A DNA stretch of 64,000 nucleotides, from positions 506,001 to 570,000 of the forward strand of contig NC_135726.1 in NCBI RefSeq assembly GCF_964656455.1, written 5' to 3'. The DNA is from Halichoerus grypus (lineage: Eukaryota > Chordata > Mammalia > Carnivora > Phocidae). The notes below the pieces were generated by a model, which was given only the letters and a program-made list of their open reading frames with translations, searched no databases and had not been told where the DNA came from. A program made the position numbers and the translations under genes. This document shows positions 1-11,275 of this stretch, in pieces (position 1 is the stretch's first letter; every line of letters starts with the position of its first letter).

Positions 1-196
1 GGTTGGTAACATTTTGTCCTACGTGGTACCTTAGTCATGGGCACAAGAAAGGCATTTTGGCTTGTAAGAGCGCCCGTCTGTTAAAGGGAGAGAATTTATT
101 CTAATTAGTGCTTTAACTTAGCTGTAAATTCCTTTTAGAATTTTTGAGGAAACTCTAATAGGGAAAGAGCTGCTCTGTGGATTCCTGCTTCAGTCT

Positions 197-305
197 TTTT
201 TTTTTTAAGATTTTATTAAGTAATCTCTACACCCAATGTGGGGCTCGAACTCACAACCCTGAGATCGAGTTGCATGCTCTACTGACTGAGGCAGCCAGGT
301 GGCCC
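197..305 (-). mobile_element. Can-SINE, old short tRNA-like form
   Basis: On the minus strand this reads as a Can-SINE: a tRNA-derived head (right end, gccaggtggcccc), an RNA polymerase III B-box-like centre, and an A-rich tail (the T-run at 197-207). This older form has the 'aagtaatctctacaccc' middle and lacks the long TC-rich region. The repeat cctgcttcagtc flanks it (184-195 and 306-317) and is read as the target-site duplication. Such elements are non-coding and are moved by L1 enzymes. Confidence 0.85.
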
Positions 306-326
306 CCTGCTTCAGTCCCCCCCCCC

Positions 327-502
327 TTTTTAAAGATTTTATTTATTTATGTGAGAGAGAGTGCACAAGCAGGGGGAGAGGCAGAGGGAGAAGCAGGGTC
401 CCCGCTGAGCAGGGAGCCTGACGTGGGACTCAGTCCCAGGACATCGAGATCACGACCTGAGCCAAATGCAGATGCTTCACTGACTGAGCCACCCAGCTGT
501 CC
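327..502 (-). mobile_element. Can-SINE
   Basis: A standard-length minus copy with the purine-rich (GA) middle, the 'aagattttatttattta' tail end on the left and 'tgagccacccagctgtcc' on the right. It starts directly after a C-run next to the duplicated target of the preceding SINE, so two insertions lie back to back. Open frames on both strands here are SINE artefacts. Confidence 0.9.
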
Positions 503-1077
503 TTGTACAGAATATTTAAAATGTGCTTGAAGTGTGATGTGTTTCTCCTCCTGTTGAGGACCCATGACTGCACAGAAAAAAAGGCTGCCTGGAAATGGGG
601 ACTGAAAAGTCGTGGGGGTGAAGGGCTCCTTCATTAACTGTCCCCATATTCTTGACTCAGAAGAGAGCAACGGCTTTGTCCTCACCTGTGACTGTAAATA
701 CCTCTGTGGGTATGAAGGGAAAGGCATTACTTGGTTAAACCAGGCCCAGAATGGGGACATCTGGCCATCGAGTACTTACTTTGTGGGTGGGGAGCAGGGA
801 ATTTGGGGTTTCATGGTGGCTCTCCAGATGTGGGTGGGTGGGTGTGCTGTGCTGAACCCGCCCTGCCCTCAGAGTTTACAGACCATGGGTGAGGGCAGCA
901 GGTAAGCCTATCCCTCTAGCCACAGATGAGCTGTTTGCGGTCACAGGTGAAAGTTTTAAAGCTTTGGACACATGTTTGAGAGGAAGTTTTAGGGTTCTAT
1001 TGCAAATGTGCCCTCAGCTTGAGGCCTTAGGCGATAAAAGCACAGTTATACAGACAGTTAACTGCTTTGCTTAATTT

Positions 1078-1300
1078 TTAAAATTTATCAAGGTATGATT
1101 TTCGTAGCATAAATGGACTAATTTTAAGTGTATAATTAGTGATTTTTATTAAAGTTTACTGAATTGTGAAACCAGCACCCTAATCCAGTTTTAGAACATT
1201 TTGTAACCCCAATAATATCCCTCACATTTGTTAACAGTTAATTCCTGTTTCTTCCCCCAGCCCCAGACATTCACTAGTCTACTTTCTGTCTCTATAGGTT
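1078..1300 (-). mobile_element. Old L1 (L1M-type) 3' UTR fragment
   Basis: Matches, from memory, the complement of mammalian L1M 3' UTRs: 'tatcaaggtatgattttcgt', 'gtgaaaccagcaccctaatc' and 'cattcactagtctactttct'. It is well diverged and carries no coding sequence. The next SINE (1306-1484) was inserted at its right edge. Confidence 0.65.
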
Positions 1301-1305
1301 TGTTA

Positions 1306-1484
1306 TTTTTAAAAAAGATTTAAATATTTATTTATTTTAGATGGGGGGAGGGGCAGAGGGAGAGAGAGTTTGAAGCTGACTCCGCACTGAGCTCGGAGCC
1401 CTATGCGGGGCTCGATCCTGAGATCACAGCCTGAGCCAAAACCAAGTGTCGGACGCTTAACTGATTGTGCCACCCAGGAGCCCC
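1306..1484 (-). mobile_element. Can-SINE (diverged)
   Basis: The left tail is aaaaaagatttaaatatttattta and the right head is gccacccaggagcccc. It is flanked by imperfect repeats around taggtttgtt (about 1296 and 1486). The 'gagctcggagccc' variant and many substitutions suggest an older copy than its neighbour at 1511. Confidence 0.85.
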
Positions 1485-1510
1485 TGTAGGTTTGTTTTTT
1501 TATAATTAAC

Positions 1511-1710
1511 TTTTTTTTTTTTAAGATTTTATTTATTTATTTGACAGAGAGAGACACAGCAAGAGAGGGAACACAAGCAGGGGGAGCAGGAGAGGGAGAA
1601 GCAGGCTTCCTGTGGAGCAGGGAGCCCGATGTGGGGCTCGATCCCAGGACCCTGAGATCATGACCCGAGCTGAAGGCAGACACTCAACGACTGAGCCACC
1701 CAGGCGCCCC
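1511..1710 (-). mobile_element. Can-SINE with perfect target duplication
   Basis: A complete young-looking copy. The duplication tataattaac lies at 1501-1510 and 1711-1720. The T-run (1511-1522), the GA-rich middle and the intact head gccacccaggcgcccc are all present. Confidence 0.95.
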
Positions 1711-1823
1711 TATAATTAACTTTAAAAATCCTTAAGCACATTTAAAGCAGCAGCATGGTAACTGCTTATCCAGTGTATGAACACCTTATTTCTGGTTGAG
1801 TAAAACCTTGGGCTTCGACGTGG

Positions 1824-1940
1824 GCCAGGGGCTGGCAGACTTTCTCTGTAAAGGGCCAGGTGGTAAATATTTTTGACATTATGGGTCATATATAAGTTTC
1901 TGTGGCAAGTACCCAACTTTGCCATTAAACCCTGAAAATA
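1824..1940 (+). mobile_element. Ancient hAT-type (MER) DNA transposon fragment
   Basis: Contains 'ggctggcagactttctctgt' followed by 'aaagggccaggtggtaaat', the familiar start of a non-autonomous hAT repeat (tggcaaactttttctgtaaagggccag). Its right side is interrupted by the SINE at 1941. The exact subfamily is not assigned. Confidence 0.55.
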
Positions 1941-2138
1941 GGGACGCCTGGATGGCTTGGTTGAGCGTCTGCCTTCGGCTCAGGTCATGATCCCAGGGTC
2001 CTAGGATTGAGTCCCGCATCGGGCTCCCTGCTTGGTGGGGAGCCTGCTTCTCCCTCTCACTCTGCCTTCTGCTCCCCGTCCTTGTGCTTGCTCACTCTCT
2101 GTCAAATAAATAAATAAAAGCTTTAAAAAAAATTAAAA
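1941..2138 (+). mobile_element. Can-SINE, + orientation
   Basis: The head gggacgcctggatggcttgg is followed by 'ctcaggtcatgatcccaggg', a TC-rich middle and an aaataaataaataaaag tail. A perfect 15-bp duplication, taaaccctgaaaata, lies at 1926-1940 and 2139-2153. The insertion is in the older hAT fragment. Confidence 0.95.
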
Positions 2139-2153
2139 TAAACCCTGAAAATA

Positions 2154-3943
2154 TCCGTGGGTAGTTGGTGCAGGGGTGAGTGGGAGCCAGCGGGACTTTG
2201 TACAGAAACCAGGACTAGAGATCAAGGCAGTTGATGTTTTCATCAGTCATGTTGATGGCTGATGTTAAGCCTATTTACTTAATTTTTGGGTCATATTTAA
2301 TTAAGTAAAGTATAATGGTATCTGGGAAGATACTCAAGAATTTAGGTATTCCTGACAATTCAGAGAAATTAGGAGTTTAGGAGTACATATATAAGTAGTA
2401 GGTTTTAGAGAGTCTGGGAATAGTAACCACGAAACAGGATTTGAGTTTTGTAGGTCCTAAGTAAGCACTCATCAGCAATAAATACGAAAATGAGGGAGGG
2501 GGTTTGGTACCTAAAATAAAACTTAAAAATTTTAAATGTAGATCAGTTAGATTTAACTGGAAGAACTAAGCACTTCTAGACCAGTAGGTGTGGGTTTGGT
2601 CCTGGTGGGTTTGGTTATTACTATAAAAGTTGTCCTTCTAGCCAGCTATACTCAGTCTGATTCTTTCCTTACGTCTCTGAGTCTCAAGTTTTTGTTTACT
2701 TCTTTACAAAATGGAAAAATTCCCTTCTCCAGTTATAAAAGTGCTGTGTTCTGAGCAACATTGAGGTGTTCACAGCAGAAACTGGCAATCCTGTGTTCAT
2801 CCACCCTGGAGAATGCCACGGGGGTGGGCTGTTGTCTTCTTACACAACCCGCAGTGCCTGTCCTAGGTGTACGAAGATAGGCGTGCGTACATGGTAAGAT
2901 GAGCGTGGAAACAGCCTACACTGCTGAGTTGTCTGCTGTTCCCATCAGCACTGTGCAGGCTTTTGTTTTCCTCCTCTTCTCTTGTGCCCGTCTTGCCACC
3001 TCGTGAATTGCTAGGCATTCAGCTGGGATCTGAGGAAGGAACACAGGAGTTTCCCAGCATATCATTAAGAACAAGATTTCTGTTTTTTAAGCTCAGGGAT
3101 GGCAGCATGCACCTGTCTGCGCCCAAACCGCACCATGCTGCCTCTGCTCAGGGTTACTCCGTCCTCACCTACAGGTGTGCTCCCCACTGCTGTCGCTCTT
3201 GCCTAGATAGAGTCCCAGTGCTAGATCCTGCGGGGCTGCGACTGGGAGGAACTGGGGAAACAGCATGTTAATGGCTGCTGGAGGGACCCTTGCTTGGAGG
3301 CAGGGCTTATTGACCGGGACTTGGGCACTTGAGGTAGTCCCCTAGCCCTTTCTTTTCCTACCCCCAATTGATGTCTCCTGAGGGACACCCGCCATGGAAG
3401 ATGACAGTGTTCATGTTCTCCCCGCTTATGGGTGCTCTTTGCATTTGCTGACATAAATTTGCAAGGAAGCTTCAGATGAAAGGTTAAAGAGGAGTGAGGT
3501 CTAGCCTGGACTCACCCTGAACCTCTGGGGTTCATCAGTCTTCAGGTCATTGTGCTTCTGGCCCACAGGTTTATTTTTCCCTCATCTGGCATCTGGATCT
3601 CAAGGGGACACTCAGAGTATTATTAATAGCAGGGACCTCATGCAAGTCAACTTCCACTTTGTGACTAGCACTCTGTTTTACTTTCTGATTTATTTTTATT
3701 TATTTCTGCTATGTAGTGCAGTTTGGCCCTTTGCATTAATGCACTGTTGGGTTGGTCTTAGGGCAGTTGGTTGTATGCTGTAGAATTGAGACATGCTTTG
3801 GAATTTTCTTGGGCTTCTTTGGGCGCAGAATTTCATTCTGGGGTAATTCAGATGTTTTATCTTTTCCCTTCTGATGACTTTTGTCTCTGAGATATAAAGG
3901 AACTTTAAGAGGAAGATTAAGTGATTAAATTGGTTGCCTTCTA
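2154..3943. other. Unique sequence, no gene recognised
   Basis: About 1.8 kb with no repeat I can name. Open frames of 102 aa (2963-3271, +) and 77 aa show no recognisable domain. The 77-aa frame at 3550-3783 is rich in Phe and Leu from T-rich DNA and is not convincing as protein. Confidence 0.5.
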
Positions 3944-3956
3944 TCTATACCAAATT

Positions 3957-4082
3957 AATTTTTTTTTAATTTCAAATTTAGTGTACATATATATATACAC
4001 ATACACGTACACACATATATACGTGTATATATATGTATATGGCGGGGGAAGAGAGAGAGGCAGAGGGTATACGTATGTACGG

Positions 4083-4149
<67 letters not shown>

Positions 4150-4289
4150 AGAGGGAGAGAGAGAATCTCCAGCAGACTCCATGCCCAGTGCGGAGCCTGA
4201 CACGGGGCTTGATCTCACAACCCTGAGATCATGACCTGAGCTGATACCAAGAATCAGAGGCTCAACCGATTGAGCCACCCAGGTGCCCC
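3957..4289 (-). mobile_element. Can-SINE enlarged by an internal microsatellite
   Basis: The right half is a clear minus Can-SINE ending in tgagccacccaggtgcccc. An imperfect duplication (tctatacca[a/g]att, 3944-3956 and about 4292-4304) puts the whole AT, AC and CT tract between the two target copies. The microsatellite therefore grew within the element's tail and TC-rich middle. Confidence 0.75.
4083..4146. repeat. Compound (AC)n(TC)n microsatellite
   Basis: An AC run (about 4083-4113) passes straight into a CT run (about 4114-4146). An AT/AC/GT tract precedes it at 3985-4040. The tract lies inside the SINE above. Confidence 0.95.
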
Positions 4290-5107
4290 AGTCTATACCA
4301 GATTTCTGTAAAAATGCCTAAGTTGCCGTTCTGGGTGACTTGACTGATTCTTCTGGCCCCCAAAGTAGAGTGACATGTGCGTACCACCTGTAGGCCCTTC
4401 AGTGTTGACTGGCAGCCTTTCCTAGAACCCCTACTGAGTTTCCTTGGAGGAAAGATGGAGCACAAGTTAGGATGGTGTGTGACTCAGCACAAGAACATGG
4501 TACTCTCTTCCTGGTCATCAGTGACTTAGAGGTAAATTATGTAGAACCAGTAATGTAGAACCAAAAAAAAAAAAAGAAAGGGCTTGATGGAGCTAAAAAT
4601 GGGTTTGACAAACTGCGACCTGCTCCTGGCCCCACTGGGTTTATATTTAAGTGTGACAAAGGGATATGGAACAATGTGGTTTTGGGGAATTTCTTAGGTA
4701 TTTGAATTTTAATGAATAAAAATAATTTATGGCATGTCCTTTAAGTAGAAGCTGGCTTCCAGAATTTTTGGGACATCTGAGCTGGGCTGGGCTGGCTCAG
4801 TGCTCGGTCAGGCTCTCAGTAAGGGATCTGAACTAATCACATGATGGATGCTCTGGGTGTGGGGTAAAGAGGAAACCAGGTATGAAGCCAGATTTGTTCC
4901 ATTGTACTTCCAGTGATTTGCTCTCTCTGTAACATGGAGGGAAGTATGACACATTGGACAAATGCAGAAATGTTGACAAATCTTAAAGTCAGATGCTCCA
5001 CACAGAAACCATTAGACCTCCATGAGAAATTCAAGGGAAAATAATGCCCTTTACTAATCATGCAATGAAGACATGCTCCTGTGTCAACGTTGGGGAGTGC
5101 ACTTGTG

Positions 5108-5220
5108 GTGGAAGGTGGTCCACCTGGGAGCCAGGAGGACTGCGATCCTCAGTTTGGCTCTGCCCTTTCTGTGTCACTTGGAACATGTCATCTGTCCCTC
5201 AGTTTCAGTTTGTGACTAAC
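5108..5220 (+). mobile_element. MIR SINE relic
   Basis: 'cacctgggagccaggaggac', 'ttggctctgccctttctgtg' and 'catctgtccctcagtttcag' follow the MIR core order (ggagtcaggagacctggg, tggctctgcc, cctcagtttcc). A diverged, non-coding ancient element. Confidence 0.6.
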
Positions 5221-6069
5221 CTTGCTCAGGAGACATGCAGTGCTTAAAAAGGTATATATGCCCTTTACAAGATGGAAGAATGCAAGGTGTGTGGGTGTGT
5301 ATAATTGTTTTTAATTCACCAACCTTGTTTACACTGGCCCTATTATATCTGCCTTCTCTCCATTACTGTGTTTCTATTTTTGGATTTTCTCTTTCATTTG
5401 CTGATTTGAAATAGCAAAGAATGTAGCAAGCTAGCTTATGACAGTTGATAGCTGCTAAAAGGAACTGAAAAAAAAAAGGTGGTGTGGGCAAGTGAAGCAT
5501 GAGTGGATGGCACACTAGGGCATTAGGTTGGGGAGTGCAGTGTTGCTCGTACTCAGAGCGTGCCAGAGGTGGTGGGTGACCAGGCCACTGAGCCGGCTGC
5601 TGGTGTGCATTTCACTAGGACTGCTAGGCCAGCGCTGCCTGGCCTTTATCTTTGCTTGTAAATGTTAAGTTCATTGAACGTGTATGGGTAAATACCTGCT
5701 TCTAATAAAGCATACCATGAGTGTTACTTGAAAGATATTTTTGTATTTATGTATAAGGCTTATATTTTAAATTTTGATTTGTGGTTTCAGAGTTTTAATA
5801 ATATGATAGTAAGATTTTTTTTTTTCTTTCTTTTTTTTTTTAAATAATGGAAATTTGTGTTCAGATGCCACAATAGGTTTGTTTAGGCCAAGACTTTGAA
5901 TGCCTTGACAGGATTTGGAACCCATAGTGTGAATTCTGACAGATCATGGAGAGTGTTTTCTAGAATACTAGCATTCGTATTAATTTAACTTGTCCTTTCT
6001 ATTCAGATTGTAAAGGAAGTATTTGAATTTATTGTTGGACCGTGTACGTTAGTTTTGTTGAGAATTTCT

Positions 6070-6270
6070 TTTCTTTTCTTTCCTTTTTTGTTTTCAGAGC
6101 GAGCCCGCACACACAGAGTGGGGGAGGGGCAGAGGGAGAGAGAGAATCTCCAGCAGACTCCACACCCAGTGCAGAGCCCTACACAGGGCTCAGTCCCACC
6201 ACCCTGAGATCATGACCTGAAACAAAATCTAGAGTCGGATACTTAACCACCTGAGCTACCCAGGCACCCC
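6070..6270 (-). mobile_element. Can-SINE (diverged)
   Basis: The left tail is a T/C-rich run degraded to tttccttttttgttttcag. The right head is ctgagctacccaggcacccc. The flanks ttgagaatttcttt (about 6058 and 6277) are a target duplication. Confidence 0.85.
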
Positions 6271-6290
6271 TCTGGTTGAGAATTTCTTTC

Positions 6291-6490
6291 CTTTTTTTAA
6301 AAGATGTTATTTATTTATTTGAGAACAAGAGGATGAGCGGTGGGGAGGGGCAGAGGAAGAGAGAGAGAGAGAAAGAGAAGCAGACTCCCTGCTGAACAGG
6401 AAGCCTGATGCAGGGCTTGATCTCAGGGCCCTGGAGTCGTGACCTGAGCTGAATGCAGACACTCCACTGACTGAGCCACCCACGTGTCCC
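6291..6490 (-). mobile_element. Can-SINE
   Basis: A tail-to-head minus copy, tttaaaagatgttatttattta to gagccacccacgtgtccc. It sits 20 bp after the previous SINE, next to that element's duplicated target. Confidence 0.88.
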
Positions 6491-7223
6491 AAGGAGACTT
6501 TCTTCTTTGTATATTCTACCGAAATGTAACCTTTTCAGCTTAGTTCCTGTGCCTCCTGCTTGCCAGGGTGAATGTGACAGTCATTCCCTCTGTCAGGCAG
6601 TGTCTGGTACCGGTCAGGGAGTGGGCCTGGGCCACCAACTTGTCTTGGACCCCCTCGGAAGGGTGTCATGCCCACTGTGTGTCCAACCCTGTGTTTCGTT
6701 GTCAGGGCCACCGTGAGGAAAGGCATCGTTCCTGACCTGGAGGAGCTGGGCTCCTGCCTGTGGAGACAGACTTGACACCAACAGCCAGAAGTGCACTGGA
6801 AGGTTTAGAAAGAGGTGTGCAGGCTGTAATAGGACTCCCAGACTGGGGTTGAGCTGAGTCTTGTGCACATGTGTGGTGATGGTGATTTGAATGGGTTGGG
6901 CACAGAGGCTTGTTGTTCTCCTAGTGCAGAGGTAGCTAATGAGAGAATGTTCAACCTCCATTCCTCTCTACAGCTCTTAGACTTGCTGTGAGCTCTGCCA
7001 AGGTTGGGAGGTGGGCGGGGCCCAGGGATTCACCTGGAGGAAATGTAGGGGCTCGCAGGGTTTGTTTCCAAGTCGGGGCTGAAGCACAGGGCTTTGAGGG
7101 TGGGGCAAATGGTGCGTTTCAGGGTCCTGTCTATGTATGGAAAGTTCTCATTTTCATCATAGTGCTGTTAGGAAAGGGAACTTCTATTTTCATTTAAACT
7201 TATACATAAAGAATATTATTCTA

Positions 7224-7404
7224 GGGATGCCTGGGTGGCTCAATCGGTTAAGCATCTGCCTTTGGCTCAGGTCATGATCTCAGGGTCCTGGGATCAAGTA
7301 CCATGTCGGGCTCCCTGCTCAACTGGTAGCCTGCTTCTCCCTCTGCCTGCCGCTCCCCCTGCCTGTGTTCCCTCTGTGAAATAAATAAATAAAAATCTTC
7401 AAAA
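7224..7404 (+). mobile_element. Can-SINE, + orientation
   Basis: The head is gggatgcctgggtggctcaa and the tail is gaaataaataaataaaaatc. The imperfect 16-bp repeats aaagaatattattcta (7208-7223) and aaagaatgtcactcta (7405-7420) are the target duplication. Confidence 0.92.
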
Positions 7405-7783
7405 AAAGAATGTCACTCTATTTAAAGAAAATACTAGCTAAATGATGATATGGGTAGTGACTGCGTGGTTATGACAAAAACTTAGGAATATGGTACCTAG
7501 ATGGGTGAATTGGGCAGTCATTGGCTGGGTGGGCTAGTGGGGAGCACAGAAGAGTGGGTCTTGCCAGTTCTTTTAATTTAAGGAAATAGAAGAGAAAACA
7601 CTGGTGTGTCACACATACTGTATGGAAATGCCATCTCTGGATATTTTTGATTCGCTTGGGTGTAGTGTACCCTGGTCTGGGTGTAAATTGTGTTTCTCAC
7701 CGTGGATTGTGTTTAGAGAAGTATGAGAACTGCTGGCCTGAACGACCTTGAAGGGACTTTTCACCTCTTAAGGTTCTATTTTG

Positions 7784-7910
7784 CTTTATTTTTTCAGCAA
7801 ATATTTATTGAATGCCTAATTTGTGCCAGGGCCTGGGCTAGGATGCTGGGTCTAGAAGTAAACAAGACACTCAAGCTCTGCCCCCTTAAGGAACCTTTTG
7901 CCTTATATGA
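7784..7910 (+). mobile_element. L2-like ancient repeat
   Basis: 'cagcaaatatttattgaatg', 'cctaatttgtgccagggcct' and 'aaacaagacactcaagctct' follow the common ancient motif 'tattgagcacctactatgtgccaggcac'. I attribute it to the L2 class from memory. The subfamily is uncertain. Confidence 0.45.
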
Positions 7911-10637
7911 GAAGATGATTTTTATAAACCAGTTATTGCTGTCTTTCCCATTGATTCCAAGGGTTATGATAGTTACAACTCTGAAATGGAAAATCTGATG
8001 GACATAGGCTGCACTCTTAATCAGTTAGAGCTCCTGGCCCTTGGGTGGACCTGGTCATTGCTGTTCACACTGTTGTCAGTTTAGGTGAGTTGTGTATATT
8101 GGTACTAAAAATCATAAGTGCAATTGATGTTAGAATGTCTTTTGAAAAATGACACCGGGATTCAACCTTGAAATGGAAAGCTCTTGTGTGCACAGTACCT
8201 GATTCCTGTCAGTGAGATACATGGTTGGCACTAGTTGAATAAAGGCAATTGGGTATTTCTTGCAAAGCCACAACTGGGTGCTCCAGGGAGCCTAAGGAAA
8301 GATGACCCCCGTTAACAAATGAAGCTTTGCTGTGCGTTATAACTGAGGAGTGCCTGCCACAGCCAGGACTGCCACTGAAGGCAAGAGGAAGCAGCCGCTT
8401 CCTTCGGAAGAGATGAGGGAAGCAGAGGCTCATGTGACCAGCTTTCATATGACACGGGACCATCATGGGGAATGGTAACGTTTGATTGGCAGCCACCTCC
8501 TTGATGGAATTGTAGATAGATGAAGTGTGTTATGTGATGTTAGGAATGTCACAGAAGTGAGCATAAGGCCGAGTGGTGGCCTAAGGAAAGAGGGATCGCC
8601 TCAGCCCAGGGGCAGTCCTCATGTGTTCTGAGGAACGGGACTCCTGGCTTGGCTTCTGTGGGGTGCGTTAGGAGTTGACCACATGGACAGACTCCGTGGA
8701 CAGAATGGTACCTAAGTGTGCAAGGGGGCACGGGTTGAGCAGTGTGGGGAAGAGGACAGTGTGAGGGACTGACTGTTCAGGAGGTGTGGTGGGTGCTGGA
8801 GAGAGGGTGAGGCTGGGTGCCTCATTGGGCACTGAGGATGGTAGAGAGGACTGAGAGGTAATTGCAGGATAATTCTCGTAGTATGTGTTGGTTGGCATGT
8901 AACAGGTGAAAATGTACAACTTGTTTGGCGGTACACGGTGTAGAAAGGAGAGCCTGGCAGAGACGGCTGGTGAGGCTCCCACAGTAGATGGGAGGTGACG
9001 GGCTTGGTTGGGAGGGTTGGCCCCAGGCAGGAAGAACACAGTCCACACAGTCCCGGGAAGGTGTGGGCTAAGCCGTGGAGGATGGCTGAGGGCCTGCATG
9101 CCGCTTGTTTAGGGGAGGGGGAGGAGAAGAGGCGGCCCCTGGGACCCAGTGTGGAGTGCGAGCTCTGAGAACTCTTGAGTGTCCGGAGGGAGAGGAGCTA
9201 CACGAAGCTCCTGGGATTTGGGGCCCCCGCTTTGCCCGCGCCGTGGTCTGCAGCTCAGTGTGAGGTTTCTCAGGCCCTGTTGGTGGCCTTCAGAAATGCT
9301 GGCTCAGCTGGCAACATGCGGGGGATCGCACGGGAGTCCAGACCAGGGAGTTGGTGGGCTTGCTGGTGAGGGCCGCCCTTAGGCGGTGCTGTCTACTGAA
9401 GTGCGGTGAGGGGGCGCGTCAGAAGGACGTGAGCTGTTTGTTGGCAGTGGGTGGAGACGGGGGCTGAAGGCGGGGAGGTCACTGGAGTTGGGCACGGAGG
9501 TTTGTGTCTGGACAGCTGGACGTGCCCTTCATGTGGAGATAGCGCAGCCGAGCTAGGGGAGAAGGAGGCCGGGCCTCGTATTGTGGTACTCCCATGCTTT
9601 GCTCCCCTGAAGCCTTAACTAGGACCCAGTCCGGGGGAGAGGCTGCCTCCTCCCTTCACCCCTTCCCCAGGTGCGGAGAGGCAGCTGAGCAAGAGCCCCG
9701 AGGCTGGCGGGCTGGCTGGGACCGCTGAGGGCGGGGGGCGCCTGGCAGGCGAGTGCACAGCGGAGCTGGGCAGAGGAAAGCAGTGGGCGTGGGCAACGGC
9801 CCCTGGACTCTCGAGTGGAGGGAGAAGCTGACCACGTGGAGGTGGGTGGGTGCTCGGTGGGTGCCGTTGGGCCAGGGAACTGAGTGCTGCGAGTGGTTTT
9901 ACCGGTGCCACGTTTTGAGGCTTCTCCTGGTATACATACAGGGGTTCTGTCAGAAGAATTTCAGGATTTCACCTCAAAGCCCTCACGGGCCTGGCAGCCA
10001 GAGCCTCACCTCTGTTCACATTGTAAGCTTTTTCCTTATTCTCAGCACTCATGGTTTTGTCCCAAGCTTTAGGAGTCTGTTCAGAGCTTGTGTTAGCTGT
10101 TCCCTAGATCATAATATGTGCTGTACTAGCCTCCATTGGAGACCCCCAGTCTGAGAGCCACACAGATTCGGTCTGGGAAGGAATCAGCCCGTAACAGTTG
10201 CCTGCACGGAGCTGGCCTGCTGTGGGGAGGTGCAGGGGTTCTGTAAATGCACGCCTGTGCACGCTGGCCTGCGCTTGGTGTCGGAGGCCAGTGGGACTAG
10301 TGCTTGTTGCGTGGTAGGTGGATGGTGTGTGGGCTGAGTGGCCCAGGGTCCCACGGGGTTGTGGTGCTCTCTGTGTGTGCCTCCGTCAGCCTCGCCCGCT
10401 GAGGGCTTCTTTCCTTCTGAAGATTCTGCCAGGCTCCCTGCAGGCCAGGCCCTGAGGCCCTTCCTGGAGGTGCTAGCACAGAATCGAGTCTGTTGGTTGG
10501 GTCTTCATAATTGATTTCAATTTGTAAGAGTTTTAAAAGTAACCTTACGTACTAATCAGTCCCGAAGTGGCCCATAATAGTTTCATATCCACTGGCCTCA
10601 TTTTATATTTCCTGCTTTCGGGAGAAGACACAGTGGC
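7911..10637. other. Unique, G-rich spacer without a recognised gene
   Basis: From about 8640 to 9900 the + strand is strikingly G-rich, with many CG dinucleotides at 9180-9860. This produces long minus-strand frames (143 aa at 8668-9099; 98 aa at 9615-9911). Their Pro/Ser/Leu-rich composition is what G-rich DNA gives by chance, and no domain is visible. The 'gaagaggacagtgtgagg' style resembles degraded L2, but I cannot bound it. Confidence 0.4.
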
Positions 10638-10649
10638 TAAAATGTGTGG

Positions 10650-10678
10650 GTAAAATAAATAAATAAATAAATAAAAAA
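10650..10678 (+). mobile_element. Tail-only retroposition (AAAT)n
   Basis: Twenty-nine bases, essentially gtaaaataaataaat and more A-rich repeats, lie between perfect copies of taaaatgtgtgg (10638-10649 and 10679-10690). The insert equals a Can-SINE tail without its body, as expected from extreme 5' truncation during reverse transcription. Confidence 0.7.
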
Positions 10679-10738
10679 TAAAATGTGTGGATAACCAGTT
10701 GGCTCTTCTGTTGCTCTTGGTCGTATCGGAATTTAGCT

Positions 10739-10886
10739 GCAGTGCAGGGATGGACAGGCAGAGGGAGAGGGAGAAGCAGGCTCCCTGCTGAGCAGGGAGC
10801 CCGATGTGGGGCTCCATCCCAGGACCCTGGGACCAGGACCTGAGCCGAAGGCAGATGTTTGACCGATTTAGCCACCCAGGCGCCCC
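10739..10886 (-). mobile_element. Can-SINE lacking its tail
   Basis: The head side is intact to gccacccaggcgcccc, but the left side begins at gcagtgcagggatgg with no aagattttattt tail. The 3' third of the element is therefore missing or replaced. Confidence 0.85.
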
Positions 10887-11275
10887 ACCATTTGTGTATC
10901 TTTACATGTAAAAAGGGGTGTTCCTCATAAGTACTCTCCCTGATAAATCTATTTGTCTTGCTTGCAAAACCTGGTTGAAAGGACTTAACAGGCTTGGTGA
11001 GCTTCTGGGTGGAGAGGGTATTGCTCAAAGAATTTTCCATGATTGGCAGGCAGGTCGGGCCTGCGGCTGGCACCCTTCCACACGTGCGTGTGCGTGTGTT
11101 GGTGCTCATAGTGCAGGGTGGTGTTGGGGGAGGGATGCTTGTGTTGGGAGTCCGAGTACCCTGTGTTTTTCTCACCACCTCACCGGATGCCCTGGATAAC
11201 AGGTACCTGTCTGTCTTTGCTGACTAAGAAAAGTCTAATTTCAAATACTTCGTGTTTGACATGAAATTTCCTGGC

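Noticed and set aside
872..900. Tiny possible exon with a CAG|gtaagc donor
   Set aside because: Only 29 nt, with no in-phase partner found nearby; acceptor and donor words of this quality are frequent by chance.
4606..4690. hAT (MER) fragment related to that at 1824
   Set aside because: 'acaaactgcgacctgctcct' recalls the far end of such an element, but similarity is too short to support a call.
8668..9099. 143-aa minus frame as a secreted or Pro-rich protein
   Set aside because: It overlaps two other long minus frames in different phases, as expected from biased G-rich DNA; no motif or splice context.
10603..11178. 191-aa minus-strand open frame
   Set aside because: It reads through a Can-SINE and the (AAAT)n insert; the SINE gives the familiar 'GGAWVAKSVKHLPSAQV' shadow peptide seen at many other copies.
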